Program-made: the position numbers and the translations under genes
Notes under the pieces: generated by a model
Databases searched by the model: none
Seen by the model: only the letters and a program-made list of their open reading frames with translations
What the model was told of the DNA's origin: nothing
Source of the DNA: Zeimonas sp046347945
Lineage (GTDB): Bacteria; Pseudomonadota; Gammaproteobacteria; Burkholderiales; Burkholderiaceae_E
DNA length: 64,000 nucleotides
Direction of reading: 5' to 3'
Assembly: GCA_046347945.1 (NCBI GenBank)
Contig: JAXMFB010000012.1
Location: 69,082-133,081 of the forward strand
Part shown: positions 8,238 to 16,635 of the stretch, piece after piece
Layout of the letters: the number at the start of each line of letters is the position of its first letter
Numbering within the stretch: the first letter of the stretch is position 1

Positions 8238-8540
8238 TCAGAACAGGCTTTCCTGGCGTTCGAGCTCGGCGTCGAGGTCCTCGCGCATCTTGCGGATCTT
8301 GCCGAGGATCTCGGCCTTCGGCGTGCCCGCGACGGGGCTTTGCGCGCCGAGCAACTCGTGCGCGAGCTGCAGCGCCGCCATCACCGCGATGCGGTCGACG
8401 CCCGAGATGCGCCCGGCCTCGCGGATGGCGCGCATCTTCTCGTCGACCATCTGTACCGCTTCGAGCAGCTGCGGCTTGGTCTCGCCGCTGACGGCCAGCC
8501 GATAGTCGCGGTCGAGGATCTTGACGTCGATCTGTTCCAT
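8238..8540 (-). CDS. zapA: Cell division protein ZapA
   Basis: ZapA binds and cross-links FtsZ protofilaments at the division ring in the cytoplasm. The 100-residue protein begins MEQIDVKILDRDYRLAVSGE and contains VDEKMRAIREAG and DRIAVMAALQLAHELL, the globular head of the family, followed by a C-terminal coiled coil (EILGKIRKMREDLDAELERQ). The ATG at 8540 gives the canonical N-terminus; the frame runs open far upstream but without homology. It lies 43 bases after a zapB-like gene in the same direction and just ahead of the candidate 6S RNA. Confidence 0.95.
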   Translation of the reverse strand: MEQIDVKILDRDYRLAVSGETKPQLLEAVQMVDEKMRAIREAGRISGVDRIAVMAALQLAHELLGAQSPVAGTPKAEILGKIRKMREDLDAELERQESLF

Positions 8541-8583
8541 GCTCGGGGTCCGTCGAACGCGCCGCCAATCGTCGCGTTGGTGT

Positions 8584-8793
8584 TTATTCGCCGCCTTCTG
8601 CCGGCAGCGGCAGCCGCGCGAGCGCCGACTCGACGCGCGCGCGTGCCTCGGCGATGCGCTGCTGGAGCTGCTCGTTGGCGCCGCGGCTCGCAGCCAGCTG
8701 GTCGCGCAGGTTGGCGTTCTCGTCCGCAAGACGACGCACGACCTGCAGCATGCGGTCGATGCGCTCGCCCAACTGGTCCACTTCCTGATCCAT
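8584..8793 (-). CDS. ZapB-like (TIGR02449-type) coiled-coil division protein
   Basis: A 69-residue, almost entirely coiled-coil protein: MDQEVDQLGERIDRMLQVVR continuing with RLADENANLRDQLAASRGAN and a heptad of leucines. Short coiled-coil proteins of this type are regularly found immediately upstream of zapA in betaproteobacteria and are annotated as ZapB-like division factors that bridge ZapA and the nucleoid. The start at 8793 is the only ATG giving the usual length. The family call rests on size, composition and location rather than on catalytic motifs. Confidence 0.82.
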   Translation of the reverse strand: MDQEVDQLGERIDRMLQVVRRLADENANLRDQLAASRGANEQLQQRIAEARARVESALARLPLPAEGGE

Positions 8794-8916
8794 GGCGTGA
8801 TGGTATATGAAGACGCCATGGCGGGGGCGGCCGCGCCCGCGCCTGCCCGGCGAAGGGGGTTCGCGGGGGGATCCGGTCGGTTCCGGTAGCATTCGGTAAC
8901 CCCTGCGGACCCGCCG

Positions 8917-11280
8917 ATGACCGTGCATTCGTTGCTTCGCTCGCGACTGGCAGCCTGGGCGCTGGTGGCGCTGGTGCTGTCCGGCGCCGGCGCGCAGCGC
9001 GCGCTCGCCCAGGCCGCGGGCGCCGCAGCCGCTGGCGCGATCGCCCCGGCTGCCGTCGCGCCGGCGAGTACCGGTCCGACGCGCGTCGAAGCGGTCGAAG
9101 TGGAACTCGTCGGCGAATCGGCCGCGGTCGTGCCCGGCCAGGCCCTTCGCCTCGGCCTGCGCATCCGGCACGACCCGCACTGGCACACTTACTGGCGCAA
9201 TCCCGGCGACTCCGGGCTGGCGACGCAGCTTGCGCTCGAACTGCCGGCGGGTTTCCGGGCCGGTGCGATCGAGTGGCCCGCACCGCAGCGCCTGTTCATC
9301 CCGCCGCTTGCCAACTACGGCTACGAGGGCGAGATCGTGTTGCCGGTGCCGGTCGAGGTGCCGGCCGTGATCGACGCCGCGCGCGTGCGGTTCACCGGCC
9401 GCGCGTCGTGGCTGATGTGCCGCGAGGTCTGCATCCCCGGCGAGGCCGACGTCGCGCTCGAGCTGCCCGTGCTGCGCGAGGGCACCGCCGCGCGGTCGCA
9501 GTTCGCCGCGCTGTTCGACGAGGCCGATCGCCGGATGCCGCGCCAGCGCATCGCCGCGCGCGCCTTCGCCGACGGTGCGACGCTTTCGATCGGCCTGGCC
9601 GGGCGCCCGGCAACGGTCGAGTTCTTCCCGTACCGCGAGGGCTTGCTGCGCCACGCCGAGGCGCAAGTGCTCTACGCCTCCGAGGGCGGCGTGCGGCTCG
9701 CGGTGCAGCTCAGCGAGGACGGCGTGCAGCGGGTGCGCGCCGACCGCGCGGCCGTCGCGCAGGCGGCCGACGGCATCGTCGTCGTCGACGGCGAGGCGCG
9801 CGAACTCGACGTGTCGGTGTCGCCGGCGGCGCTGCCCGCCGGCACCGAGATCGCGCGCGTGGCGGGTGGGCCGCAGGCGAGCGCCGAACCGGCGCGCCGC
9901 GGGCTCGGCCTGCCCGGCCTGGGGCCCGATGCGTCCGCGTCGGCGGGCGGCGCCGGCACCACCACCCGGGGCGCGCCGCCGGCTTCGGCCGCGAGCCTGT
10001 GGGTCGCGGCGCTGTTCGGCGCGATCGGCGGACTGATCCTGAACCTGATGCCGTGCGTGTTTCCGGTGATCGGCCTGAAGGTGCTCGGCTTCGCGCGCCA
10101 CGGCAGCGAAGGCAGCGCCGGCTCGCGCGTCGGCGCACTCGCCTTCGCCGCCGGAGTGGTGGCCTCGTTCTGGGTGCTGGCCGGCCGGCTGCTCGGCCTG
10201 CGCGCGGCCGGCGAATCGGCGGGGTGGGGCTTCCAGCTGCAGTCGCCGCTGTTCGTCGCCGCGATGGCGCTGCTGTTCGTGGCGATCGCGCTGAACTTCT
10301 CCGGGGTCTACGAGATCGGCCTGTCGCTGACGCGCCTGGGGCAGTTCGATCGTGCGGCGGGGCGCAGCGCGCATCCGCTGGCCGGCTCGTTCGGCTCGGG
10401 CGCGCTGGCGGTGCTGGTCGCCACGCCGTGCACCGCTCCGTTCATGGGATCGGCGCTCGGCTACACGCTCGGCAGCTCGACGATCGAGGCGCTGGTCGTG
10501 TTCACCGCGATCGGCGTCGGGATGGCGGCGCCGTACCTGCTGCTGGGCCTGTTCCCGGTGTGGCTGCGCTGGCTGCCCCGCCCGGGACGCTGGATGGAGA
10601 CGTTCCGGCAACTGCTGGCGTTTCCGATGTACGCGACCGCGGCGTGGCTCGCCTGGGTGCTCGGCCAGCAGGCGGGCATCGACGCGGTGCTCGCGCTCGC
10701 GATCGGCGCCGTGCTGCTCGCGCTCGCGCTGTGGCTGGCGGGGCGTTTCGTCCAGCGGGGTAGCGGCGTGCGCCGCGCCTGGGCGGCTGCGCTCGCGCTC
10801 GCGTCGCTCGCGCTGGCGATCTGGACCGCGTGGCCGCAGCACGACGGCAACGCGCCGCCGGTGCAGGCGCAGTCCGGCGCCGCCGGCGCGACGCAGGGCG
10901 GCGCCCCGGCGTGGCAGCCGTGGTCGCGCGATCGCGTTGCCGACGCGCTGGCGAGCGGTCGCCCGGTGTTCGTCGATTTCACGGCTGCGTGGTGCGTCAG
11001 TTGCCAGGCCAACAAGCGGCTGGTGCTCGAGCGCGACGCGGTCGTCGCGGCGATGGCGCAGCGCGCCGTCGTGCGGCTGAAGGCCGACTGGACCCACCGC
11101 GATTCCGCGATCACCGCGGAACTGGCGCGCTACGGGCGCAACGGCGTGCCCCTCTACCTGCTCTACGCGCCCGGGCAGGGCGAGCCGCAGATCCTTCCCG
11201 AACTGCTGACGTCCGGCATCGTGCTCGACGCGCTGGCGCGCATCGCGCCTTCGCCGGTCGCGCGCTCGACCGATCGCTGA
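8917..11280 (+). CDS. DsbD-type thiol:disulfide interchange protein
   Basis: Membrane electron carrier that passes reducing power from cytoplasmic thioredoxin to periplasmic thiol proteins. The 787-residue product has an N-terminal signal peptide (about residues 1-32), a periplasmic DsbD-alpha/ScsB-like domain containing LMCREVCIPGEAD, then an eight-helix CcdA-type domain from about residue 360 with the paired cysteines in NLMPCVFPVIGLKVLGF and VATPCTAPFMGSALG, and a C-terminal thioredoxin domain with DFTAAWCVSCQANK (CxxC). The long N-terminal domain makes it more ScsB-like than classical DsbD. It stands alone between the division genes and the B12 locus. Confidence 0.92.
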   Translation: MTVHSLLRSRLAAWALVALVLSGAGAQRALAQAAGAAAAGAIAPAAVAPASTGPTRVEAVEVELVGESAAVVPGQALRLGLRIRHDPHWHTYWRNPGDSGLATQLALELPAGFRAGAIEWPAPQRLFIPPLANYGYEGEIVLPVPVEVPAVIDAARVRFTGRASWLMCREVCIPGEADVALELPVLREGTAARSQFAALFDEADRRMPRQRIAARAFADGATLSIGLAGRPATVEFFPYREGLLRHAEAQVLYASEGGVRLAVQLSEDGVQRVRADRAAVAQAADGIVVVDGEARELDVSVSPAALPAGTEIARVAGGPQASAEPARRGLGLPGLGPDASASAGGAGTTTRGAPPASAASLWVAALFGAIGGLILNLMPCVFPVIGLKVLGFARHGSEGSAGSRVGALAFAAGVVASFWVLAGRLLGLRAAGESAGWGFQLQSPLFVAAMALLFVAIALNFSGVYEIGLSLTRLGQFDRAAGRSAHPLAGSFGSGALAVLVATPCTAPFMGSALGYTLGSSTIEALVVFTAIGVGMAAPYLLLGLFPVWLRWLPRPGRWMETFRQLLAFPMYATAAWLAWVLGQQAGIDAVLALAIGAVLLALALWLAGRFVQRGSGVRRAWAAALALASLALAIWTAWPQHDGNAPPVQAQSGAAGATQGGAPAWQPWSRDRVADALASGRPVFVDFTAAWCVSCQANKRLVLERDAVVAAMAQRAVVRLKADWTHRDSAITAELARYGRNGVPLYLLYAPGQGEPQILPELLTSGIVLDALARIAPSPVARSTDR

Positions 11281-11332
11281 ACCTGGATCAAGCCGATCTC
11301 GTCGCACCCGATTCACCGTCGCCGGGCCGGTC

Positions 11333-11338
11333 TATAAT
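11333..11338 (+). promoter_or_regulatory. Likely -10 element of the btuB transcript
   Basis: A perfect TATAAT sits just ahead of the cobalamin riboswitch, at a distance that would start the RNA at the beginning of the aptamer. The upstream sequence offers only a weak -35 candidate (TTCACC at 11312-11317, spacing 15). Confidence 0.5.
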
Positions 11339-11348
11339 CCGTCTCGCT

Positions 11349-11612
11349 TCCGGTGCTGCGCGGTCCTTGCCGACGCGCGGTTAAACGGGAAACAGGGAGC
11401 GCGGTCCTGCGGGCCGTCGCCAACCTGTGCTGCCCCCGCAACGGTAAGCAGCGGCGCTCGCGTTCGCGCGAGCGGTCGTGCACCCATCGCCACTGGATCC
11501 GGCGTCGCCTGGCGCGCGCCGGTCCGGGAAGGCAGTGCCCGCCCGGGCCGGCCCCGCATCGCATCGCGAGGCCCCCGACGCTGCAAGCCCGGATACCGGC
11601 CGGAAGGGCGGG
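11349..11612 (+). ncRNA. Cobalamin (B12) riboswitch
   Basis: This leader shows the conserved blocks of the adenosylcobalamin aptamer in order: AAACGGGAAACAGGG (11383-11397), GCTGCCCCCGCAACGGTAAG (11430-11449), CGCCACTGGATCC (11488-11500) and the B12 box AGCCCGGATACCGGCC (11586-11601). It precedes btuB, its standard target, on the same strand. Binding of adenosylcobalamin would be expected to switch off btuB-btuF expression. The ends are estimated from the outermost conserved pairing. Confidence 0.93.
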
Positions 11613-11647
11613 TCGCGGCTTCGAGCCGTCGATCCATTGACGAACCG

Positions 11648-11670
11648 ACGCCTTGCGGTGGGCAAGGCGT
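11648..11670 (+). promoter_or_regulatory. Hairpin between the B12 aptamer and btuB (expression platform)
   Basis: ACGCCTTGC and GCAAGGCGT form a perfect 9-bp stem around a 5-base loop, ending 2 bases before the AGGAG ribosome-binding site of btuB (11673-11677). There is no following T-run, so it is better explained as part of a translation-control platform than as a terminator. Confidence 0.55.
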
Positions 11671-11682
11671 ACAGGAGTCCCC

Positions 11683-13551
11683 ATGTCCCTTCCATCCACT
11701 CGTTCGGCGGCTGCGCTCGCGGTCGCCGCCCGGTGCGCGAGTGCGCTCGCCGCGGGCCTGATTCCCCTTCACGCATCCTCTCAGTCGATGAACCCGGTGG
11801 TGGTCACCGCCACGCGAACCGAGACCACGATCGATCGCGCGCTCGCCGACGTCACGGTGATCGACGCGCAGGCGATCCGCGACGCCGGCGCCGCGACGCT
11901 GCCCGATCTGCTGCGCAGCGCCGGCGGCATCGAGATCTCGCAGACCGGCGGTGCGGGGTCGGTGTCGGGCCTGTTCGTGCGCGGCACGCGCAACTCCCAG
12001 ACCATCGTGCTCGTCGACGGCATCCGCATCGAGAGTCCGCTGAGCGGCGGCGGGGTGGTCGAGCACCTTCCGCTGTCGGCGATCGACCGGATCGAGGTCG
12101 TGCGCGGCCCGGCGTCCGCGCTCTACGGCTCGGGGGCGATCGGCGGCGTGATCCAGATCTTCACGCGACAGGCCGACGCCGACGGCTGGTCGCCGTGGGC
12201 GTCGGCCGGGATCGGAACACAGGGCACGCAGCAGGCGCAGGTCGGGTTTCGCGCGGCGCGCGAGGGCACGCGCGTGGCGCTGTCGCTGTCTCACGAAAGC
12301 ACCGCCGGGTTCGAGTCGACGCGCGCCGGCAGCCCGGACTTCCAGGCCGATCGCGACGGCAATCGACAGCGGTCGCTGACGGCTTCGCTGTCGCACCGTC
12401 TCGCGGCGCAATGGGAAGCCGGAGCCAGCCTCCTCGTCAACGATGGCCGCGTCGAGTACGACGACGCCTTCTCCACCGCGTCCACGGCGCGCCAGGACTA
12501 TCGCTCGGGCGCTGCATCGGCCTGGGTGCGCGGTCGCCCGACGAACGACTGGCAGACCGAACTGCGCATCGGCAACAGCTCGATCGACTACAGCTTCCAG
12601 GCGTTCACCTTCGCGCCGAAGACCGACTCGCGCACCCTCTCGTGGCAGAACACCGTCGCCGCGTGGGGCGGGTTGCTGCTGCTGGGCGTGGAGTCGCTGG
12701 TGCAACGCATCGACGGCGACGGCGTCACCCGCGGCGGGGCGTTCGTCTACGCGCGCGACAGCCGCAGCACCGACTCGGTATTCGGCGGCTACGAACGCGC
12801 GTGGGGCGATCACACGCTGCGCGCGACGCTTCGTCGCGACCGCATCGAGTCGGTCGGATCGGAGACCACCGGGGCGCTGGCCTGGGGCTGGCGCTTCGTG
12901 CCGCAGTGGTTGCTGCGGGCGAGCTACGGCACGGCGTTCCGGGCCCCGACATTCGACGACCTCTACAACCCGTTCTCGCCGAACCCTGCGCTGCGCCCCG
13001 AGAAGTCACGAGGCTACGAAGTCGCGCTCGAGCAGCGCAGCGGCGCCGATCTGTTGCGGGCGACCGCGTTCAGGAGCCGCATCGACGATGCGATCGAGCT
13101 CGACTCGTTCTACACCGCGCAGAACCTGGCGCGCGCGCGCGTGCAGGGCCTCACGCTGGAGGCGCGGCGCGCGATCGGCGCGTGGGTCCTGCGCGCTTCG
13201 GCGACGATGCAGCACACCGAAGGCGTGAGCGTCGATCCCGTGACCGGCGCGCGCAGCGACACCGAGCTCGCGCGGCGCGCGCCGCGCTATGGCGTGGTGG
13301 GCGTCGAGCACGCGCGCGGCCCGTGGCGCTTCGGCGCCGAGGCGATCGCGCAGGCGCGGCGCTTCGATACGCTGGGCCAGCGCATGGCGGGCTACGTCTT
13401 CGTCGACGCGTGGGCGTCGTACCGGATCGACCGCGACTGGGAGTTGTTCGCGCGCGCGGCCAACCTGGGCGACCGCGACTACGAGACCGCAGCGGGCTAC
13501 CGCTCGCCGCCCCGATCGCTGTTCGTCGGCGTGCGTTACGCCGTGCGGTGA
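11683..13551 (+). CDS. btuB: TonB-dependent vitamin B12 outer-membrane receptor
   Basis: Takes up cobalamin across the outer membrane with energy from TonB-ExbBD, whose genes lie about 5 kb downstream. The 622-residue protein has a signal peptide, a TonB box-like VVVTATRTETT near the mature N-terminus, a plug domain (LPDLLRSAGGIEISQTGG, VLVDGIRIESP, IDRIEVVRGPASALYGSGAIGG) and a beta-barrel with the ending LFVGVRYAVR. The ATG at 11683 has an AGGAG site 5 bases upstream; an in-frame TTG at 11653 would fall in the riboswitch hairpin. The upstream B12 riboswitch fixes cobalamin or a close corrinoid as substrate. Confidence 0.95.
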   Translation: MSLPSTRSAAALAVAARCASALAAGLIPLHASSQSMNPVVVTATRTETTIDRALADVTVIDAQAIRDAGAATLPDLLRSAGGIEISQTGGAGSVSGLFVRGTRNSQTIVLVDGIRIESPLSGGGVVEHLPLSAIDRIEVVRGPASALYGSGAIGGVIQIFTRQADADGWSPWASAGIGTQGTQQAQVGFRAAREGTRVALSLSHESTAGFESTRAGSPDFQADRDGNRQRSLTASLSHRLAAQWEAGASLLVNDGRVEYDDAFSTASTARQDYRSGAASAWVRGRPTNDWQTELRIGNSSIDYSFQAFTFAPKTDSRTLSWQNTVAAWGGLLLLGVESLVQRIDGDGVTRGGAFVYARDSRSTDSVFGGYERAWGDHTLRATLRRDRIESVGSETTGALAWGWRFVPQWLLRASYGTAFRAPTFDDLYNPFSPNPALRPEKSRGYEVALEQRSGADLLRATAFRSRIDDAIELDSFYTAQNLARARVQGLTLEARRAIGAWVLRASATMQHTEGVSVDPVTGARSDTELARRAPRYGVVGVEHARGPWRFGAEAIAQARRFDTLGQRMAGYVFVDAWASYRIDRDWELFARAANLGDRDYETAAGYRSPPRSLFVGVRYAVR

Positions 13552-14450
13552 CGCACGTGGCGCACCGGCGCATCGTCGCGTGGCTGCTCGCGGGGGCGGC
13601 GGCCTGGGCGTGTCCCGCGGCGGCGCAGGCCGTTCGAATCCACGACGACTGGGGACGGGACGTGCCGCTGCCCACGGCACCGGCGCGGGTCGTCTCGCTG
13701 GCGCCGCACGCTACCGAGCTGCTGTTCGCGGCCGGGGCCGGCGGGCGGGTCGTGGCCGTCGATCGCGACAGCGACCATCCGCCGCAGGCGCGCTCGCTGC
13801 CGCGCGTGGCCGCCTACCCGCAGCCGGATGTCGAGCAGCTGCTGGCGCTCGCGCCGGACCTGGTCGTGATCTGGGGGCCCGGCGCCTCGCGTACGCTGGT
13901 CGGACGTCTCGATGCGCTCGGCCTGCGCGTCTTCGTGTCCGAGCCGCGCACGCTCGACGACGTCGCAGCGACGATCGAGCGCTTCGCGCAACTGGCCGAC
14001 CATCGCCCCGACCATCGCGCCGCCGCGTCGCGCGCGGCGCGCTCGTTTCGCGAGCGGCTCGCCGCGATCCGTGGGCGCTACGCGGGATCGAGGCCGGTTC
14101 GCGTGTTCGTGCAGATCTGGTCGTCGCCGCTGATCGGCATCGGCGACCGCGACGTGATCGGCGATGCGGTGCGCAGCTGCGGCGCGCGCAACGTGTTCGC
14201 CGACGTGGCCGTGGCGGCGCCGCGGATCGATCCCGAGTCGGTGATCGCCGCGCGCCCCGAGATGGTGCTCGCGACCGATGGCACGCGCTCCGAGCGCCTG
14301 TGGCGCGAGCGCGGCGTGCTCGCGCCGCAGGGGACGGCGCGCTTTGCGGCGTTCGACGCGACGACGATGGAGCGCCCGGGCCCGCGCGTGCTCGACGCCG
14401 TCGAGCAACTGTGTGCCGCAATCGACACGGCGCGGCGCGCGACGCCCTGA
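13548..14450 (+). CDS. btuF: Periplasmic cobalamin-binding protein (BtuF-like)
   Basis: Substrate-binding protein of class III ABC uptake systems, expected to deliver cobalamin to an inner-membrane BtuCD transporter. The 300-residue product carries a signal peptide (IVAWLLAGAAAWACPAAAQA) and the helical-backbone SBP fold with RVVSLAPHATELLFAAGAGG, LLALAPDLVVIWGPGAS and SEPRTLDDVAATIERF. The GTG start overlaps the btuB stop as GTGA, showing translational coupling and shared control by the riboswitch. No btuC or btuD follows, so the permease and ATPase must be encoded elsewhere. The match could also fit another metal-chelate binding protein, but context favours B12. Confidence 0.88.
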   Translation: MTHVAHRRIVAWLLAGAAAWACPAAAQAVRIHDDWGRDVPLPTAPARVVSLAPHATELLFAAGAGGRVVAVDRDSDHPPQARSLPRVAAYPQPDVEQLLALAPDLVVIWGPGASRTLVGRLDALGLRVFVSEPRTLDDVAATIERFAQLADHRPDHRAAASRAARSFRERLAAIRGRYAGSRPVRVFVQIWSSPLIGIGDRDVIGDAVRSCGARNVFADVAVAAPRIDPESVIAARPEMVLATDGTRSERLWRERGVLAPQGTARFAAFDATTMERPGPRVLDAVEQLCAAIDTARRATP

Positions 14451-14510
14451 ATGCAACCGTGGTGCGCGTTGTTTGCTAACATCGCGGCATCGCAGCCAAG
14501 GAGCTCACGC

Positions 14511-15134
14511 ATGCCCGTCGTCGCCGTCGTAAACCCCAAGGGAGGTGTCGGCAAGACCACGCTTGCGACGAACCTCGCAGGCTTCTACGCGTCGAACCAC
14601 CATCGCACGATGCTCGGCGACTTCGATCGACAGCAGTCGGCCAGGCACTGGCTCACGCTGCGCCCCGCCGGCGTCAAGCCCATCGAAAGCTGGGAAATGA
14701 ACGGCGAGGTCGCGCGCCCGCCGCGTGGCGTTACCCACGTCGTGCTCGACACGCCGGCACAGATCACCGGCAGGCGACTCTCGGAGGTCGTGCGGGTGGC
14801 CGACCGTATCCTCGTGCCGCTGCAACCGTCGATGTTCGACGTGCTCGCCACGCAGCGGTTCCTCGAGGAACTGCGGGCGGGGTTCGCGAACCTGCGCCGT
14901 TTCCAGGAGACCGTGGGCATCGTCGGCATGCGCGTGGACACGCGCACGCGCGCCGCCGAGCAGCTGGCACGCTTCGTCGGCAGCCTCGGGCTGCCGGTGG
15001 CGGGCTACGTGCGCGACACGCAGAACTACGTGCACCTGGCCGCGCACGGGCTCACCGTGTTCGACGTGCCTTCGCAGCGCGTCGACAAGGATCGCGCGAC
15101 CTGGGAGCCGCTGCTGCAGTGGCTCGCGCGCTGA
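14511..15134 (+). CDS. ParA-family ATPase (orphan, MinD/ParA-like)
   Basis: Small deviant-Walker ATPase of the ParA/MinD superfamily. The 207-residue product begins MPVVAVVNPKGGVGKTTLAT, with the KGGVGKTT P-loop, continues with GDFDRQQSARHWL (Walker A' region) and HVVLDTPAQ (Walker B), and has PLQPSMFDVLATQRFLEEL. The ATG at 14511 has AAGGAG upstream. There is no ParB, parS-like cluster, flagellar or replication gene nearby, so chromosome partition is unlikely; solitary ParA-like ATPases often position cargo such as polymer granules or protein clusters, but nothing here shows the cargo. It is followed closely by the TldD-like gene. Confidence 0.85.
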   Translation: MPVVAVVNPKGGVGKTTLATNLAGFYASNHHRTMLGDFDRQQSARHWLTLRPAGVKPIESWEMNGEVARPPRGVTHVVLDTPAQITGRRLSEVVRVADRILVPLQPSMFDVLATQRFLEELRAGFANLRRFQETVGIVGMRVDTRTRAAEQLARFVGSLGLPVAGYVRDTQNYVHLAAHGLTVFDVPSQRVDKDRATWEPLLQWLAR

Positions 15135-15162
15135 GGCGCGCCCGATCGGCACGGCTTCCTCG

Positions 15163-15213
15163 CCTTCCTGGCCGGCCTTTCCGGCCTCTTCCGCTTTTCC
15201 GGCCTTTCCGGCC
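15163..15213 (+). repeat. Short TTTCCGGCC repeat tract at the 5' end of the tldD-like gene
   Basis: Three exact copies of TTTCCGGCC (15178-15186, 15196-15204, 15205-15213) plus degenerate copies just before them. In the frame of the downstream gene they read AFPASSAFPAFPA, which looks unlike the family N-terminus. The tract coincides with the place where a start codon is expected and none is found. Confidence 0.7.
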
Positions 15214-15279
15214 GTCGCGCAGCGCGGCGCGCGCGTCTCGCTGCGCCTGGTCGAGGAGCGTCACGAGACCCTCGCCGTC

Positions 15280-16635
15280 GTGCGCGGCGTCGTGCAGCCG
15301 GCGCAGCTGTCGACCGATCGTGGCGCGATGGTCACGGTGTGGCTCGACGGCGAATCGGGGTACTGCGCGACGGCCGACCTGTCGGCGCGAGGACTGCAGG
15401 CGGCGGCCGAGCGCGCCGCGCAGTGGGCGCGCGCGGCGCGGGGGCGGGGCCTCGGGCTCGCCGAGGTGCCCTGGCAGCTTCCGGGCGCGACGCTGCGCTA
15501 CGAGGGGCCCGCGGACGAGCCCCTTCCCGCGCGCGCCGAGCTGCTCGCGATGCTTCGCGTCGAAGCCGAGGCGATGGCTCGCGACCCGCGGGTGGTTCAC
15601 TGGTCCGCGAGCTTGCGCGCCACCGAGTCGGCGCAACGGCTGTGGGTCGACGCCGCGCTGGTCGCCGAGCAGTCGTTCCGGTTCGTCGAGCCCAATCTCG
15701 AGGCGACCGCGTTCGCCGACGGCCGCTCCCAGACGCGCACGCTCGGCGGCCAGTACAACGGCTTTTGCCGGCAGGGCGGTTGGACCGCGTTGCGCGATTC
15801 CGGGATGATCGGCGGCGGCGCCCGCGTCGCCGACGAGGCGCTTCAGTTGCTGCGTGCGCCGAACTGTCCCGACGGTCCGCGCGACCTGCTGCTGTCGCCG
15901 GACCAGATGATGCTGCAGATCCACGAATCGATCGGGCATCCGCTCGAGCTCGACCGGATCCTCGGCGACGAGCGCAACTTCGCGGGAACCAGCTTCGTCA
16001 CGGCCGACATGTTCGGCAGTTACCGCTACGGTTCGCCGCTGCTGAACGTGAGCTTCGATCCCGACGCGAGCGGTGAGTTCGCCAGCTACGCTGCCGACGA
16101 CGACGGCACCGCGGCGCGTCGGCAACGCCTGATCGAGCGCGGCATCCTGCGGCGCGCGCTCGGCGGCGAACTGTCGCAGGCGCGCGCCCGCGCACTCGGC
16201 CTGCCGGTCGAAGGCACCGCCTCGGCGCGCGCCAGCGGCTGGCACCGGCCACCGATCGACCGGATGGCGAACCTGAACCTCGAGCCCGGCGACGCGACGC
16301 TCGAGTCGATGATCGCGTCGGTCGAACGCGGCATCTGGATGCAGACCAACGCTTCGTGGTCGATCGACGATTCGCGCAACAAGTTCCAGTTCGGCTGCGA
16401 ATCGGGGCGCCTGATCGAAGGCGGACGGCTCACGACGCTGGTGCGCAACCCGAACTACCGCGGCACGTCGGCCACCTTCTGGCGCAGCCTGGCCGCCGTG
16501 GGCGACCGCGCGACGATGCAGGTGCTCGGCACGCCGTTCTGCGGCAAGGGCGAGCCCGGGCAGATCGCGCGCGTCGGGCACGCATCGCCGGCATGCCTGT
16601 TCCGGTCGATCGACGTGTTCGGGGGCGCGTCGTGA
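15280..16635 (+). CDS. TldD-like metallopeptidase subunit (start uncertain)
   Basis: TldD/TldE (PmbA) proteins form a metalloprotease that trims unfolded or modified peptides. The protein has the TldD zinc motif in MMLQIHESIGHPLELDRILG, plus TLGGQYNGFCRQGG, ASGWHRPPIDRMANLNLEPG and CESGRLIEGG typical of the catalytic partner. GTG 15280 is the first ATG/GTG/TTG in frame, but homologous sequence (RVSLRLVEERHETLAVVRG) continues upstream to about 15220, so the true start must lie earlier; the only candidate with a ribosome-binding site is a non-standard ATC at 15145. A TTTCCGGCC repeat tract occupies the missing N-terminus. It is coupled to the next gene by a GTGA overlap. Confidence 0.85.
   Translation: MRGVVQPAQLSTDRGAMVTVWLDGESGYCATADLSARGLQAAAERAAQWARAARGRGLGLAEVPWQLPGATLRYEGPADEPLPARAELLAMLRVEAEAMARDPRVVHWSASLRATESAQRLWVDAALVAEQSFRFVEPNLEATAFADGRSQTRTLGGQYNGFCRQGGWTALRDSGMIGGGARVADEALQLLRAPNCPDGPRDLLLSPDQMMLQIHESIGHPLELDRILGDERNFAGTSFVTADMFGSYRYGSPLLNVSFDPDASGEFASYAADDDGTAARRQRLIERGILRRALGGELSQARARALGLPVEGTASARASGWHRPPIDRMANLNLEPGDATLESMIASVERGIWMQTNASWSIDDSRNKFQFGCESGRLIEGGRLTTLVRNPNYRGTSATFWRSLAAVGDRATMQVLGTPFCGKGEPGQIARVGHASPACLFRSIDVFGGAS

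Noticed and set aside
8584..11316. Long minus-strand frame opposite the DsbD-type gene
   Set aside because: Only its last 69 codons (zapB-like) are real; the rest mirrors the third-position GC of the sense gene.
14511..15134. ParA gene as part of a plasmid or chromosome partition locus
   Set aside because: No ParB, parS-like repeats, origin or replication gene nearby; surrounding genes are chromosomal housekeeping types.
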